Source: Acinetobacter lwoffii (GTDB taxonomy: Bacteria; Pseudomonadota; Gammaproteobacteria; Pseudomonadales; Moraxellaceae). From it: 64,000 bases of DNA. This document shows positions 37,349-47,149 of this stretch, piece after piece. The DNA is taken from assembly GCF_029024105.1 (NCBI RefSeq), contig NZ_CP118963.1, forward strand, positions 558,001-622,000, in the 5' to 3' direction. A program made the translations under genes and the position numbers. Within the stretch, counting starts at the first letter, position 1, and every line of letters starts with the position of its first letter. Under the pieces are notes generated by a model, which saw only the letters and a program-made list of their open reading frames with translations, did no database searches and had not been told where the DNA came from.

Positions 37349-38388
37349 ATAACAAACAGCGCTGGATGGGCGGTGTTGTTTTACTCGGTGGTGGTGTTTT
37401 ATTGGCAGCATTACTCCTGAAAGGCCAAGATGAAATCAATCAGGACCGTCAGCAAAATCCGGCACAGGCTGCGGAAGTTGAAAATAAAGAGGCAGGCAAT
37501 CATTCGCTCGGTTCTTTGACGGTCGATGTAGAAACAGAAAAGCGTTTACTTGAACAGCAACGCCGTGATCGCGAAAAAGCGGTTGCAGAACAGGAGGCGC
37601 GTGCAGCCGAATTTTTAGCGATGCAACAGCAGGCTGAAGCAGATGCTGCACGTAAAGCGGCTGAAGAATATGCTGCCCTGAATGCACACCGCCTAGGACA
37701 GCAAAGTTCCGATAATATTCCACCAGAACTGGTGGAAGATGAACAGGCCAAGCAGAAACGTCTGGCTGAAGAAAAAGCGGTGCAAGAAAAAAAGTTAGCC
37801 CAGCAGCAGCTGGACCAACAAAAAGCCAATAGTTCTACTGATGCAGCCAAGAAAGAAGCAGAGCGTAAAGCTGCTGAAAGTAAAGCCGCTGAAGAAAAAC
37901 GCAAGTTAGAGCAACAGCAAAAAACCGAAGCAGAACGTAAGGCGGCTGAAGCAAAACGTAAAACCGAGGAAGAGCGTAAAGCGGCTGAAAAGAAAGAAGC
38001 TGAACGTAAAGCTGCCGAGGAAAAACGTAAAGCTGACGAAAAACGTAAAGCTGAAGAAGCCAAGAAAAAGGCTACAGCCGAAGAAGCCAAGAAGAAAGCA
38101 GAAGCTGAGCAGGCGCGTAAGTTACTGGAAGGTGAAGAGGACAAGCAATGGATGGTACAGGTGGCACTGGCAGCGAATGAAGCCAATGCAGATGCTGTAG
38201 CAGCCAAACTGCGTGCTAAAGGTTATAAAGTGACCAAAAGCTCAACTTCTAAAGGTGTACGCATCATGGTGGGGCCGTCCAAAGACCGTGAGACTGCAGA
38301 TGCACTCCGTAAGAAAATTGCGTCTGATGCCAGCCTGAATATGAAATCAGCTTGGGTGAATGATTGGGTGCCACTGGATAAGCGTTAA
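37345..38388 (+). CDS. SPOR-domain membrane protein (DedD-like) with long charged coiled coil
   Basis: A 347-residue protein starting at the ATG that overlaps the folC stop; GGAAG lies seven bases upstream. One membrane helix (WMGGVVLLGGGVLLAALLL) is followed by about 220 residues of Glu/Lys/Ala/Gln-rich coiled coil with many AERKAAEEKRK-like repeats. It ends in a SPOR domain (QWMVQVALAANEANADAV ... VRIMVGPSKDRETADAL). SPOR domains bind denuded glycan strands of septal peptidoglycan. The position after folC matches DedD, a division protein, but the central part is TolA-like and longer than in E. coli DedD. Confidence 0.9.
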   Translation: MNNKQRWMGGVVLLGGGVLLAALLLKGQDEINQDRQQNPAQAAEVENKEAGNHSLGSLTVDVETEKRLLEQQRRDREKAVAEQEARAAEFLAMQQQAEADAARKAAEEYAALNAHRLGQQSSDNIPPELVEDEQAKQKRLAEEKAVQEKKLAQQQLDQQKANSSTDAAKKEAERKAAESKAAEEKRKLEQQQKTEAERKAAEAKRKTEEERKAAEKKEAERKAAEEKRKADEKRKAEEAKKKATAEEAKKKAEAEQARKLLEGEEDKQWMVQVALAANEANADAVAAKLRAKGYKVTKSSTSKGVRIMVGPSKDRETADALRKKIASDASLNMKSAWVNDWVPLDKR

Positions 38389-38996
38389 TTCTTTGCATTA
38401 ACCAAAGTTTTTGTAGATGGATTCGTGAGTTGCTCGCGAATCCATTTTACATTTTTAGGGGTGAATAGATTGTCAATATTGCGCCAAATGGCATGAAAGC
38501 CATAACCGCCATGTTTCATTTCCTGTAGTGCCTGCTCAATCGGCCAATGTTCAAAAATAATCCGGTACATGGCGACACTGGCACCGGTTCGGTCTGAGCC
38601 GTGATAACAATGCAGGAGCACCTTTTGATGATTTTGTTGTGCTTGCTGAATCAGTAGCATAATTTTCAATAAATCTTCCCGATCAATTGCCCAGGTATGT
38701 ATGGGTACATGATGCAGCTGAAATTTTTCATTGCTCAAAAGAAAGCTGTCTTTATCCCGTGAACGTAAATTAATAACCACATCGATCTTATGCTGTTTTA
38801 ATAAAGGAATGAGTTCAGTTGAAGGCTGCTCACTACGATAGACAAAATTGCTGATTTGATGAAAATTATGATCCTGATGAATGGGCTGTCCCCAATGTTG
38901 AGGACGTTGAGGTTCAGGTAGGGCGGGCGTAGTCATGCAACCTGTCAGGAGGCAGCTCATCAGGATTAGAAATATGCAGATTTCCATACAGAGCAT
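38385..38996 (-). CDS. Lipoprotein dual-specificity-type phosphatase
   Basis: A 203-residue protein with a lipoprotein signal: hydrophobic start, then LLTGC with Cys20 as lipidation site. The catalytic loop is HCYHGSDRTGA, with nucleophile C130 and R136, as in cysteine-based protein tyrosine/dual-specificity phosphatases. An upstream Asp (about D105) may be the general acid. It would act in the periplasm. Substrate is unknown (phosphoprotein, phosphoinositide or polyphosphate-like). It is convergent with the SPOR gene and overlaps it by four bases. The start ATG at 38996 has no strong ribosome site; one at 38987 is possible. Confidence 0.82.
   Translation of the reverse strand: MLCMEICIFLILMSCLLTGCMTTPALPEPQRPQHWGQPIHQDHNFHQISNFVYRSEQPSTELIPLLKQHKIDVVINLRSRDKDSFLLSNEKFQLHHVPIHTWAIDREDLLKIMLLIQQAQQNHQKVLLHCYHGSDRTGASVAMYRIIFEHWPIEQALQEMKHGGYGFHAIWRNIDNLFTPKNVKWIREQLTNPSTKTLVNAKN
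38418..38449 (+). terminator. Terminator of the SPOR operon, inside the phosphatase gene
   Basis: TGGATTCGTGAG TTG CTCGCGAATCCA forms a 12-bp stem followed by TTTTAC, 30 bases after the SPOR gene stop. It lies in the coding 3' end of the convergent phosphatase gene. Confidence 0.65.
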
Positions 38997-39046
38997 AGAT
39001 GTTGTTTTTGTTATTTCAAGTTTAAAGTGGATATGGGATTTTGAAT

Positions 39047-39073
39047 ATAAAAAAGCCTATCCGAAGACAGGCT
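39047..39073 (-). terminator. Terminator of the peroxiredoxin gene
   Basis: On the minus strand AGCCTGTC TTCG GATAGGCT (one mismatch) is followed by TTTT. It is about 195 bases past the peroxiredoxin stop and ahead of the phosphatase gene. Confidence 0.6.
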
Positions 39074-39268
39074 GTATCAACAAATCGAATCCGTGGCACG
39101 TCAATGTCGTATTCGATAAAGCATAAAATGTGGAAAATAGAGTTTCTCTTATCCTTTACTTTGCTTGTCTTGCGCAAAATTAAAAAGGAGTCCTTTTAAT
39201 TTGTTGCTCGAAGCATAGCTTCTCACCTTCTTGCGGAATATATTCCTCAGGGCAGAGCAGTGCTCTGC

Positions 39269-39910
39269 TTATCCTTGCTCAGGATGGGGCGTTAAGCGCA
39301 GGTAAGGCGTGACCGCTGTATAACCTTTTGGAAAACGTTGCTTGATTTCTTCCTCATCTTTCAGTGAAGGGATAATCACAACATCATCACCATGCTGCCA
39401 GTTCGCAGGCGTTGCTACTTTATGGCTATCGGTGAGTTGCAGGGAGTCCACCACACGCAAGATTTCATGGAAATTACGGCCGGTCGATGCAGGATAAGTA
39501 ATAATCAAACGGACTTTTTTATTGGGATCAATGACCACTAAAGAACGAACCGTTAGAGTTTCACTGGCATTTGGATGAATAAAGTCATATAGCTCGGAAA
39601 CTTTACGATCCTGATCGGCAATGATCGGGAAATTCACCGTGGCGTTCTGGGTTTCATTAATATCTTTAATCCAGCCATGATGCGACTCCACATCATCAAC
39701 TGACAAGGCAATCGCTTTAACACCACGTTTTGCAAACTCATCTTTCAGTTTTGCGGTATAGCCAAGTTCAGTCGTACATACCGGTGTATAGTCGGCAGGG
39801 TGTGAAAATAAAATGCCCCAGCTATCACCCAGAAAATCATAAAAATTAATCAGGCCTTCACTGGATTGCTGTTCAAAATTCGGTGCGGTATCGCCTAAAC
39901 GTAAACTCAT
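39269..39910 (-). CDS. 1-Cys peroxiredoxin (Prx6 type)
   Basis: Reduces peroxides with a cysteine thiol. From the ATG at 39910 the protein has 213 residues. The peroxidatic cysteine C45 lies in HPADYTPVCTTELG, and RSLVVIDPNKKVRLIITYPAS plus the C-terminal extension (FPKGYTAVTPYLRLTP) are Prx6-like. No second resolving cysteine is evident. GAGGC upstream supports this start over the longer frame to 39964. It stands alone in the minus strand, divergent from secA. Confidence 0.93.
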   Translation of the reverse strand: MSLRLGDTAPNFEQQSSEGLINFYDFLGDSWGILFSHPADYTPVCTTELGYTAKLKDEFAKRGVKAIALSVDDVESHHGWIKDINETQNATVNFPIIADQDRKVSELYDFIHPNASETLTVRSLVVIDPNKKVRLIITYPASTGRNFHEILRVVDSLQLTDSHKVATPANWQHGDDVVIIPSLKDEEEIKQRFPKGYTAVTPYLRLTPHPEQG

Positions 39911-40242
39911 CTTTTTAGCCTCAATTGGTCTTTTAATGTCGAGATAGGATTTAATATGAATCAAATTTTTTATGATTAAAAATAGTGTTTTTTGCTTTCT
40001 TTATGAGTAAATTGCATAAATGGGATATCCATCTATCCAGAAGCGCAAAAATCAGTCACTTAATTGACTATGTTGCACAGGGAAAATTTGCTACATTACT
40101 TTGCCTTAGATCTTAGGGCTAGAACTAAGGATCAGATTTTTTTAGCGGTTTTACAGCAAAACCCTTGTAGTTCAAATTTCTAGCACCATAATAACGACTA
40201 AGAACATATTCATTTGACAAGCAAGATTTAGAGAGTCTATTC
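39911..40242. other. Divergent peroxiredoxin/secA intergenic region
   Basis: About 330 bases with no coding potential. There is no sign of a secM-like leader peptide ahead of secA. A plus-strand promoter must be here, but I cannot place it securely. Confidence 0.4.
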
Positions 40243-42969
40243 ATGTTGGCAAGTCTGATCGGAGGAATCTTCGGTACCAAAAATGAGCGCGAACTCAAAC
40301 GCATGCGTAAAATCGTAGACAAGATTAATGTGCTCGAGCCGACGATATCTACCCTTAGCGATGCAGACTTATCTGCAAAAACTGAAGAATTCAAACAACG
40401 ATATAATAAGGGTGAAACCCTCGATAAATTATTGCCTGAAGCATTTGCAGTCTGTCGTGAAGCGGCGAAGCGGGTGATGGGCATGCGTCATTATGACGTG
40501 CAGCTGATCGGTGGTATTACCTTGCATGAAGGCAAAATCGCAGAAATGCGTACCGGTGAAGGTAAAACCCTGATGGGTACTTTGGCCTGTTATCTGAATG
40601 CCATCAGTGGTCAGGGCGTGCATGTCATTACCGTGAACGATTACCTGGCGCAACGTGATGCCGAGTTGAACCGTCCATTATTTGAGTTTTTGGGTTTAAG
40701 CATCGGCATTATTTATTCCATGCAAAATCCGATGGAAAAAGCTGAAGCTTATCGTGCCGATATTACTTACGGTACCAATAACGAATTTGGCTTTGACTAC
40801 CTGCGTGACAACATGGTGTTCTCGCTGGCTGAGAAAAAGCAGCGTGGTTTGACCTATGCGATTATCGATGAGGTCGATTCGATCCTGATTGATGAAGCAC
40901 GTACCCCGTTGATTATTTCCGGTCAAAGTGAAGATTCTTCACAGCTTTATGCAGCCATCAATAATATTCCACCAAAATTACAGGCACAGAAAGAAGAGAA
41001 AGTGCCGGATGGCGGTCACTTCTGGATTGATGAAAAACAGCGTTCAGTTGAAATTACTGAAGTGGGTTTTGAAACCATTGAAAGTGAATTGATTGAAATG
41101 GGCTTGCTGGCAGAAGGCGAGAGCTTGTATTCAGCGTCGAACCTGAACCTGTTGCATCATGTCACTGCAGCGATCCGTGCCCATTATCTCTATCAACGCA
41201 ATGTGCAATACATCATCAACGATGGTGAAGTGATTATTGTCGATGAAAATACCGGTCGTACCATGCCGGGACGTCGCTGGTCTGAAGGTTTGCATCAAGC
41301 CGTAGAAGCCAAAGAGGGTCTGGAAATCCAGCCGGAAAACCAGACTCTGGCAACCACAACCTTCCAGAACTATTTCCGTCTGTATAAAAAATTATCCGGT
41401 ATGACCGGTACTGCTGATACTGAAGCAGCGGAAATGAAAGAAATTTATGGTCTGGATGTGGTGCTGATTCCGACCCACCGTCCAATGATTCGTCAAGACC
41501 ATAACGATTTAATTTATTTAAATCGTGAAGGGAAATATAACGCGATTATTCAAGAAATTCAGCGTGTGCATGAAGCTGGTGTCGCACCAATTTTGATTGG
41601 TACAGCCACCATTGAAGCTTCTGAGATTCTGTCGGATAAGCTAAAAGCGGCAGGGATCCAGCATGAAGTACTGAATGCCAAACAGCACGAACGTGAAGCC
41701 GATATTATTGCGCAGGCCGGTGCGCCGCGTGCAGTGACGATTGCCACCAACATGGCCGGTCGTGGTACCGATATTCTCTTGGGTGGTAACTGGAAGGCGT
41801 TGCTGGCTAAAATTGAAAACCCGACTCCTGAAGATGAAACGCGTCTGAAAGCAGAATGGGATGTTAATCACCAGGCTGTGCTGGATTCAGGCGGTTTGCA
41901 TATTATCGGTTCCGAGCGTCATGAATCACGCCGTATCGATAACCAGCTGCGTGGTCGTGCCGGTCGTCAAGGTGACCCGGGTGTATCGCGTTTCTATCTG
42001 TCACTTGAAGATGACTTGATGCGTATTTTTGCCGGTGATCGCGTAGTCGGCATGATGCGTGCCATGGGCTTGCAGGAAGATGAAGCGATTGAGCACAAAA
42101 TGGTGTCTCGCTCGATTGAAAATGCGCAGCGTAAAGTGGAAGCACGTAACTTCGATATTCGTAAGAATTTGCTGAAATACGATGACGTCAATAACGAACA
42201 GCGTAAGATCATTTATAGTCAGCGTGACGACATTCTGGCAGAAAATTCACTGCAGGATTATATTGAAGAAATGATCCGTGAAGTGATGCAGGGTGTAATC
42301 GCCAACTATATTCCGCCTGAATCGATTCATGACCAGTGGGATAGTGAAGGTCTGGAACTGGCGCTGCGTGAAGATCTTTCGATGGATCTTCCTATCGGAC
42401 AATGGCTGGAACAGGACCGTCGTCTGGATGAAGAAGCTTTGGTGGTGCGCATTACCGATGAAGTACTGAACCGCTACCGTTCACGTCGTGAACAAATGGG
42501 TGAAGAATCTGCAGCTTCGCTTGAACGTCACTTTATGCTGAATTCTCTGGATCGTCATTGGAAAGAGCATCTGGCGGCTATGGATTATTTGCGTCAAGGT
42601 ATTCATTTACGTGGTTATGCGCAAAAGAATCCAGAGCAGGAATATAAAAAAGAAGCTTATAACCTGTTTGTAAACATGCTGGGTACGATTAAGTCCGATG
42701 TCGTGACAGATCTGTCACGCATCCACGTACCGACACCTGAAGAGCTGGCGGAAATGGAAGCACAGCAGCAGGCACAGGCTGAGGCAATGCGTTTGCAGTT
42801 ATCTCATGAAGAGTTTGACGGCTTGCTGGCAGGTGAACATGAGGTGACGACCGAGCAAAATGTTCAGGCGAATCCTGTAGCACCAGTCTTTGAAGCACCG
42901 GCAAGTCGTAATGCACCTTGTCCATGTGGTTCAGGCCTGAAATACAAACAGTGTCATGGCAAGATCTAA
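40243..42969 (+). CDS. secA: Preprotein translocase ATPase SecA
   Basis: A 908-residue motor that pushes unfolded preproteins through SecYEG. The Walker A motif GEGKT is at 105-109 in [10 protein letters not shown]. Walker B is [20 protein letters not shown], and helicase motif VI is [16 protein letters not shown]. The C-terminal zinc tail [15 protein letters not shown], which binds SecB and phospholipid, is intact. Length is standard. The gene has its own terminator. Confidence 0.98.
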   Translation: MLASLIGGIFGTKNERELKRMRKIVDKINVLEPTISTLSDADLSAKTEEFKQRYNKGETLDKLLPEAFAVCREAAKRVMGMRHYDVQLIGGITLHEGKIAEMRTGEGKTLMGTLACYLNAISGQGVHVITVNDYLAQRDAELNRPLFEFLGLSIGIIYSMQNPMEKAEAYRADITYGTNNEFGFDYLRDNMVFSLAEKKQRGLTYAIIDEVDSILIDEARTPLIISGQSEDSSQLYAAINNIPPKLQAQKEEKVPDGGHFWIDEKQRSVEITEVGFETIESELIEMGLLAEGESLYSASNLNLLHHVTAAIRAHYLYQRNVQYIINDGEVIIVDENTGRTMPGRRWSEGLHQAVEAKEGLEIQPENQTLATTTFQNYFRLYKKLSGMTGTADTEAAEMKEIYGLDVVLIPTHRPMIRQDHNDLIYLNREGKYNAIIQEIQRVHEAGVAPILIGTATIEASEILSDKLKAAGIQHEVLNAKQHEREADIIAQAGAPRAVTIATNMAGRGTDILLGGNWKALLAKIENPTPEDETRLKAEWDVNHQAVLDSGGLHIIGSERHESRRIDNQLRGRAGRQGDPGVSRFYLSLEDDLMRIFAGDRVVGMMRAMGLQEDEAIEHKMVSRSIENAQRKVEARNFDIRKNLLKYDDVNNEQRKIIYSQRDDILAENSLQDYIEEMIREVMQGVIANYIPPESIHDQWDSEGLELALREDLSMDLPIGQWLEQDRRLDEEALVVRITDEVLNRYRSRREQMGEESAASLERHFMLNSLDRHWKEHLAAMDYLRQGIHLRGYAQKNPEQEYKKEAYNLFVNMLGTIKSDVVTDLSRIHVPTPEELAEMEAQQQAQAEAMRLQLSHEEFDGLLAGEHEVTTEQNVQANPVAPVFEAPASRNAPCPCGSGLKYKQCHGKI

Positions 42970-42977
42970 ACAGTGTT

Positions 42978-43012
42978 AAAAAAAATCAGAGCCACATGGC
43001 TCTGATTTTTTT
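42978..43012 (+). terminator. Terminator of secA
   Basis: AAAATCAGAGCC ACAT GGCTCTGATTTT stem plus T run, nine bases past the secA stop. Confidence 0.9.
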
Positions 43013-43110
43013 ATGTATGAAGATTTTTCAGAAATTGAATACTGTTTGCAGTCTTAGGAATTAAATGCTATTTAATGGCTCATTCAACACCTCAAAGTGG
43101 AATAACCTGA

Positions 43111-43464
43111 ATGAAAAAAGTATTAAAAACGCTCATGATTGCCGCTTTGGCAATACCTGCCTTAAGTTTTGCACAAACTGCAGCGACCACAACAATTGAT
43201 AAAGTTCAGCAAGCGGTAGGTACTAACACTGCTCAAGTACAACGTACCGATGCGCAAGTGACTGTAGCAAGCCCACGTACCGGCATCCGTTATACCTTTG
43301 CCAACCAGAACCGTCCGATTGTATTGCAGACCGCTGCGATTGCAGCTGCTAATGCGGCAAATGCAGACCGTATTGTTGCTACTAATCCTGCACTTTCTAG
43401 TGCAAGTCAACAACAAGCGAAACAGGCTTTACTAAGCGAATCTGGACAACTTGCACAAAATTAA
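43111..43464 (+). CDS. Small secreted protein of unknown function
   Basis: A 117-residue protein I do not recognise. It has a clean signal peptide (MKKVLKTLMIAALAIPALSFA) with probable cleavage after SFA. The mature part of about 96 residues is rich in Ala, Thr, Gln and Asn, has no cysteine, and contains TGIRYTFANQNRPIVLQ flanked by low-complexity Ala-rich stretches. It is likely periplasmic. It sits alone between secA and argJ with its own terminator. Confidence 0.75.
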   Translation: MKKVLKTLMIAALAIPALSFAQTAATTTIDKVQQAVGTNTAQVQRTDAQVTVASPRTGIRYTFANQNRPIVLQTAAIAAANAANADRIVATNPALSSASQQQAKQALLSESGQLAQN

Positions 43465-43490
43465 AAATATCTTAATTTTAAAAACGTAGA

Positions 43491-43517
43491 AACCAGTCTT
43501 GATGACTGGTTTTTTAT
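43491..43517 (+). terminator. Terminator of the small secreted protein gene
   Basis: AACCAGTC TTGAT GACTGGTT stem followed by TTTTT, 26 bases past the stop. Confidence 0.85.
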
Positions 43518-43623
43518 TGTGAAAACCCATAACAAATCTCAGGCTGGCTCAGGCTTTGGCTCGATTTTTTGTTGCAGATCAACTAAGCTGTATTTTTCTA
43601 AAACTTCAATATTGGACTTTAAA

Positions 43624-44844
43624 ATGGCAGTTGGTGACGTATCTATGCCACAGATGCATGTGGTGAAAGGGGTTAAAATTGGTTCGGCTGAAGCCTATGT
43701 GCGCTATCAGAACCGACGTGACCTGGTGATATTTGAACTAGCTGCAGGCTCCAATGTTGCTGGGGTGTTTACCCAGAATGCCTTTTGTGCAGCACCAGTG
43801 CATGTATCTAAAGCCCATTTGCAAGCTGGCAATCCACGTTACTTGGTAATCAATACCGGCAATGCCAATGCTGGAACAGGTCCTACAGGCATGGCAAATG
43901 CAGAAGCCACCTGTGCCAAGCTGGCTGAACTTGCAGGCGTGCAGGCTGCTGAAGTGTTGCCATTCTCGACTGGTGTGATTGGTGAGCAGCTTCCGATGGA
44001 GCGTTTACTTACAGGTTTACAGCCTGCGCTGGACTCATTGCGTGATGATGCCTGGGTCGACGCAGCGACCGGAATCATGACCACAGATACCACTCCGAAA
44101 GGTGCTTCAGAGCAGTTCGAGCTGGATGGTGTGACTTATACCATGACCGGTATTTCCAAAGGTGCAGGCATGATTCGTCCTAATATGGCGACCATGTTGG
44201 GTTATGTTGCGACAGATGCGCCGATCAGCCGTGAACTGGTTCAACAGTTATTAACTGAAACGGTCAATGTATCGTTTAACCGTATTACCATTGATGGCGA
44301 TACCTCGACCAATGATTCGTGTATTTTTATTGCCACAGGTCAGGCCGGTGGTGCTGAGATCACTTCGACTGAAGATCCGCGTTATGCAGTGGTGCTAGAC
44401 GTATTGACACGTACCATGAAACGCCTTGCGCAACTGATTGTACGTGATGGTGAAGGTGCGACTAAATTCATTACCGTGACTGTAGAAGGCGGTGGTAATA
44501 CTCAAGAGTGCTGCGATATTGCTTATAGCATTGCGCATTCACCGCTGGTTAAAACCGCAATCTTTGCTTCTGATCCAAACTGGGGCCGTATTCTGGCAGC
44601 GATTGGTTATGCAGGTGTGCCGAATTTAGACGTTGCAAAAATTCAGGTTTGGTTAGATGATGTACAAATCTGTAAAGATGGTGGTGCGGCAGCAGACTAT
44701 ACTGAAGCAGCCGGTGCACGTGTGATGGCCCAGGCTGAAATGACGATTCGTGTTGATCTTGGACGAGGTCAGGCAAAAGATACGGTTTATACCTGTGACC
44801 TGTCGTATGACTACGTAAAAATCAATGCAGATTATCGCTCATAA
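43624..44844 (+). CDS. argJ: Glutamate N-acetyltransferase / amino-acid acetyltransferase
   Basis: Bifunctional ArgJ makes N-acetylglutamate and recycles acetyl groups from N-acetylornithine in arginine synthesis. From the ATG at 43624 the protein has 406 residues. The self-cleavage site is in PNMATML, where the Thr becomes the nucleophile of the beta chain. NTGNANAGTG and [16 protein letters not shown] are family motifs. The longer frame from 43519 is unlikely to be translated because it overlaps the upstream terminator's trailing sequence. Confidence 0.96.
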   Translation: MAVGDVSMPQMHVVKGVKIGSAEAYVRYQNRRDLVIFELAAGSNVAGVFTQNAFCAAPVHVSKAHLQAGNPRYLVINTGNANAGTGPTGMANAEATCAKLAELAGVQAAEVLPFSTGVIGEQLPMERLLTGLQPALDSLRDDAWVDAATGIMTTDTTPKGASEQFELDGVTYTMTGISKGAGMIRPNMATMLGYVATDAPISRELVQQLLTETVNVSFNRITIDGDTSTNDSCIFIATGQAGGAEITSTEDPRYAVVLDVLTRTMKRLAQLIVRDGEGATKFITVTVEGGGNTQECCDIAYSIAHSPLVKTAIFASDPNWGRILAAIGYAGVPNLDVAKIQVWLDDVQICKDGGAAADYTEAAGARVMAQAEMTIRVDLGRGQAKDTVYTCDLSYDYVKINADYRS

Positions 44845-44858
44845 TTCAGATTGTTTAT

Positions 44859-44886
44859 AAAGCCTCCGTTGTGGGGCTTTTTTTAT
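44859..44886 (+). terminator. Terminator of argJ
   Basis: AAGCCTC and GTGGGGCTT arms (one G-T pair) followed by a T run, 15 bases past the argJ stop. Confidence 0.75.
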
Positions 44887-44997
44887 ACTTAATGATTTTT
44901 AATGACTGGTCAAAAATAGCATTTCGCCAGAGATGACCGGGATGTAGGGTGAAAGGTTCATTGAATAGTGAACCATGAGGGTAGAGTAAGAGTTGTT

Positions 44998-46065
44998 ATG
45001 AATGATGCGACCAAATTAATAGCCAATGAAGCTAAATCGATTGTGCAGGCGCATTTAGATCGTTTAGGTGTTCCACAAGAACATCAAATGAGCCAGCAGG
45101 AAAAATTGGACAAATTTGCACAGATCAAGGCAGAGCTGGAAAAACAGGATGCTGTTTTGGTGGCGCATTATTATTGTGATCCTGAAGTGCAAGAACTGGC
45201 TGAACTGACGGGGGGCTGTGTTTCCGATTCACTGGAAATGGCGCGTTTTGGTCGCGATCATCCAGCTTCAACGCTTGTGGTAGCTGGTGTGAAATTTATG
45301 GGCGAAACCTCTAAAATTCTTTCACCCAATAAAACCGTGCTGATGCCAACTTTGGAAGCGACCTGTTCACTGGACTTAGGTTGTCCTGTCGATGAGTTTA
45401 CCGCTTTTTGCGATGCGCATCCGGATCATACCGTGGTGGTTTATGCTAACACGTCAGCGGCTGTGAAAGCCCGAGCCGATTGGGTCGTCACTTCAAGTTG
45501 TGCAGTGGAAATTATCGAACATCTGGACGGTCTGGGCGAAAAAATCATCTGGGCACCCGATCAGCATTTGGGTCGTTATATCCAGAAAAAAACCGGTGCA
45601 GAGATGTTGCTCTGGGATGGTGCTTGTATCGTACATGAAGAATTCCGTTCACGCGGTATTGCCAATATGAAAGCACTCTATCCAGATGCTGCGGTTCTGG
45701 TACATCCTGAATCACCGATGTCTGTAGTCGAGATTGCCGATGCCGTGGGTAGTACCTCACAATTAATTAAAGCAGCACAGACTTTGCCGAATCAACGTTT
45801 AATCGTTGCTACTGATCGCGGTATTTTTTATAAAATGCAGCAGGCAGTGCCGGATAAAATTCTGATTGAAGCACCAACCGCAGGAGAGGGGGCAACTTGT
45901 CGTTCTTGTGCGCATTGTCCTTGGATGGCCATGAACGAGCTGGATGGTATCTTGCATGTGTTACAGCATAAAGATCAGGAAGTGCATGTCGATCCGGTAC
46001 TTGCTGAACGAGCTAAACTGCCTCTAGATCGCATGCTGAACTTTAGTGCCGGACTAAAACGTTAA
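44998..46065 (+). CDS. nadA: Quinolinate synthase
   Basis: A [4Fe-4S] enzyme condensing iminoaspartate and dihydroxyacetone phosphate to quinolinate, for NAD synthesis. From the ATG at 44998 it has 355 residues. Iron-sulfur ligand cysteines are expected in [10 protein letters not shown] and in [29 protein letters not shown] near the N terminus is typical. A GTG 30 bases earlier is in frame but lacks a better ribosome site. The gene is followed by a tRNA cluster. Confidence 0.96.
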   Translation: MNDATKLIANEAKSIVQAHLDRLGVPQEHQMSQQEKLDKFAQIKAELEKQDAVLVAHYYCDPEVQELAELTGGCVSDSLEMARFGRDHPASTLVVAGVKFMGETSKILSPNKTVLMPTLEATCSLDLGCPVDEFTAFCDAHPDHTVVVYANTSAAVKARADWVVTSSCAVEIIEHLDGLGEKIIWAPDQHLGRYIQKKTGAEMLLWDGACIVHEEFRSRGIANMKALYPDAAVLVHPESPMSVVEIADAVGSTSQLIKAAQTLPNQRLIVATDRGIFYKMQQAVPDKILIEAPTAGEGATCRSCAHCPWMAMNELDGILHVLQHKDQEVHVDPVLAERAKLPLDRMLNFSAGLKR

Positions 46066-46143
46066 AATTTGTATAAAAAATGTCTGAAGCGATTGATAAA
46101 TAAACGCTTGAAGCGTTTTTTCGGTTTTTTTTAAATATAGGTG

Positions 46144-46172
46144 TTGACGTCTCCGGGCGTCGCGCCTAGAAT
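46144..46172 (+). promoter_or_regulatory. Promoter of the Pro-Arg-His-Pro tRNA cluster
   Basis: TTGACG, a 17-base GC-rich spacer and TAGAAT, followed by a GC-rich start region, a pattern expected for a stringently controlled stable-RNA promoter. Confidence 0.75.
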
Positions 46173-46216
46173 GCACACCGTACCGAACGATGTTCGATAC
46201 GAAAGCTGAGATGAAT

Positions 46217-46293
46217 CGGAGCATAGCACAGCCTGGTAGTGCACCTGGTTTGGGACCAGGGGGTCGTAGGTTCGAATCCTACTGCTCCGACCA
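46217..46293 (+). tRNA. tRNA-Pro (anticodon TGG), first copy
   Basis: 77 nt with encoded CCA. The anticodon arm CCTGG-TTTGGGA-CCAGG gives TGG. The T arm is GTAGG-TTCGAAT-CCTAC. Identical in sequence to the copy at 46531. Confidence 0.96.
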
Positions 46294-46327
46294 ATTCTTC
46301 AAGGCAAATGATGTTTGCATCAGTAAC

Positions 46328-46404
46328 GCGCTTGTAGCTCAGTTGGATAGAGCATCCGCCTTCTAAGCGGATGGTCACAGGTTCGAATCCTGTCAGGCGC
46401 GCCA
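46328..46404 (+). tRNA. tRNA-Arg (anticodon TCT)
   Basis: 77 nt. Acceptor GCGCTTG pairs with CAGGCGC. The anticodon arm TCCGC-CTTCTAA-GCGGA gives TCT, reading AGA/AGG. CCA is encoded. Confidence 0.96.
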
Positions 46405-46436
46405 TTTGGTCGCTTGATGTTAAGAATCAAAATGAT

Positions 46437-46513
46437 GGTGGATGTAGCTCAGTTGGTAGAGCCCTGGATTGTGATTCCAGTTGTCGCGGGTTCGAATCCC
46501 GTCATTCACCCCA
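46437..46513 (+). tRNA. tRNA-His (anticodon GTG)
   Basis: 77 nt including the extra G at position -1 (46437) that faces C73, the hallmark of tRNA-His. The anticodon arm CTGGA-TTGTGAT-TCCAG gives GTG. CCA is encoded. Confidence 0.95.
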
Positions 46514-46530
46514 ACTTTTAAAGTTGAAAT

Positions 46531-46607
46531 CGGAGCATAGCACAGCCTGGTAGTGCACCTGGTTTGGGACCAGGGGGTCGTAGGTTCGAATCCTACTGCT
46601 CCGACCA
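46531..46607 (+). tRNA. tRNA-Pro (anticodon TGG), second copy
   Basis: An exact 77-nt repeat of the first tRNA-Pro. Flanking sequences differ, so the duplication is confined to the gene. Confidence 0.96.
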
Positions 46608-46636
46608 TCTCCTTCAAGATGGTCGAGATAAAAGAT

Positions 46637-46657
46637 ACCGCGTTAAGCGGTTTTTTT
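46637..46657 (+). terminator. Terminator of the tRNA cluster
   Basis: ACCGC GTTAA GCGGT followed by six T, 29 bases past the last tRNA. Confidence 0.8.
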
Positions 46658-47149
46658 ATGCCTGAAATTCAATGTGAATAAAAAATATACAATTGTTATC
46701 GGTGGCTATCATGATGAATGCTCGAATTCCTATTAAATTATTTTTCATCTAATAAAACTGTGCATTGAAGATTGCTTTCTTCTCGCATTGCTTCACTCTT
46801 AATTTTAATCATTCAACAATTTAACCAGAGTTTATCTATAGAGTGATTATCTTGTTGAATGGAATTTTAATGGATGGATGAGGATCATATTTTTAAAATG
46901 GGTAAGGGATTCCATAGTAAATCTATTTTATTAACTCATCTGTTGTGTTTGATCTGAAATAAAGACAATAAAAAATTTTTAGATAGATATAGCAATTAAA
47001 TTAACTAGAAATACCCATTGATAAGTAAATAAACTACTTTAAAACATCAATAATTGAATAAATTTTGAGTGAAAAATAGAAAAACCTGTATTTTTTGTAG
47101 AATAAATAAACAATCGTGATGATTTTTCTGAATTATTTAAAAATAGGGG
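46658..47149. other. AT-rich region upstream of the rRNA promoter, no gene seen
   Basis: About 490 very AT-rich bases with stops in every frame. The part next to the rrn promoter may serve as an UP element or Fis-type activation region, but no specific site can be claimed. Confidence 0.45.

Noticed and set aside
37861..38120. Direct repeats in the SPOR gene considered as CRISPR or tandem repeat
   Set aside because: The repeats are imperfect, in frame and encode a charged coiled coil, with no spacer structure.
37500..38207. Long 235-codon minus-strand frame opposite the SPOR gene
   Set aside because: It is a mirror of the repetitive Lys/Glu/Ala codons on the plus strand. Its Ser/Ala/Cys-rich, low-complexity product is an artefact.
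46217..46607. tRNA cluster as an integration site for a mobile element
   Set aside because: No integrase, no partial tRNA repeats at a distance and no foreign genes; the exact repeat is just a duplicated tRNA gene.
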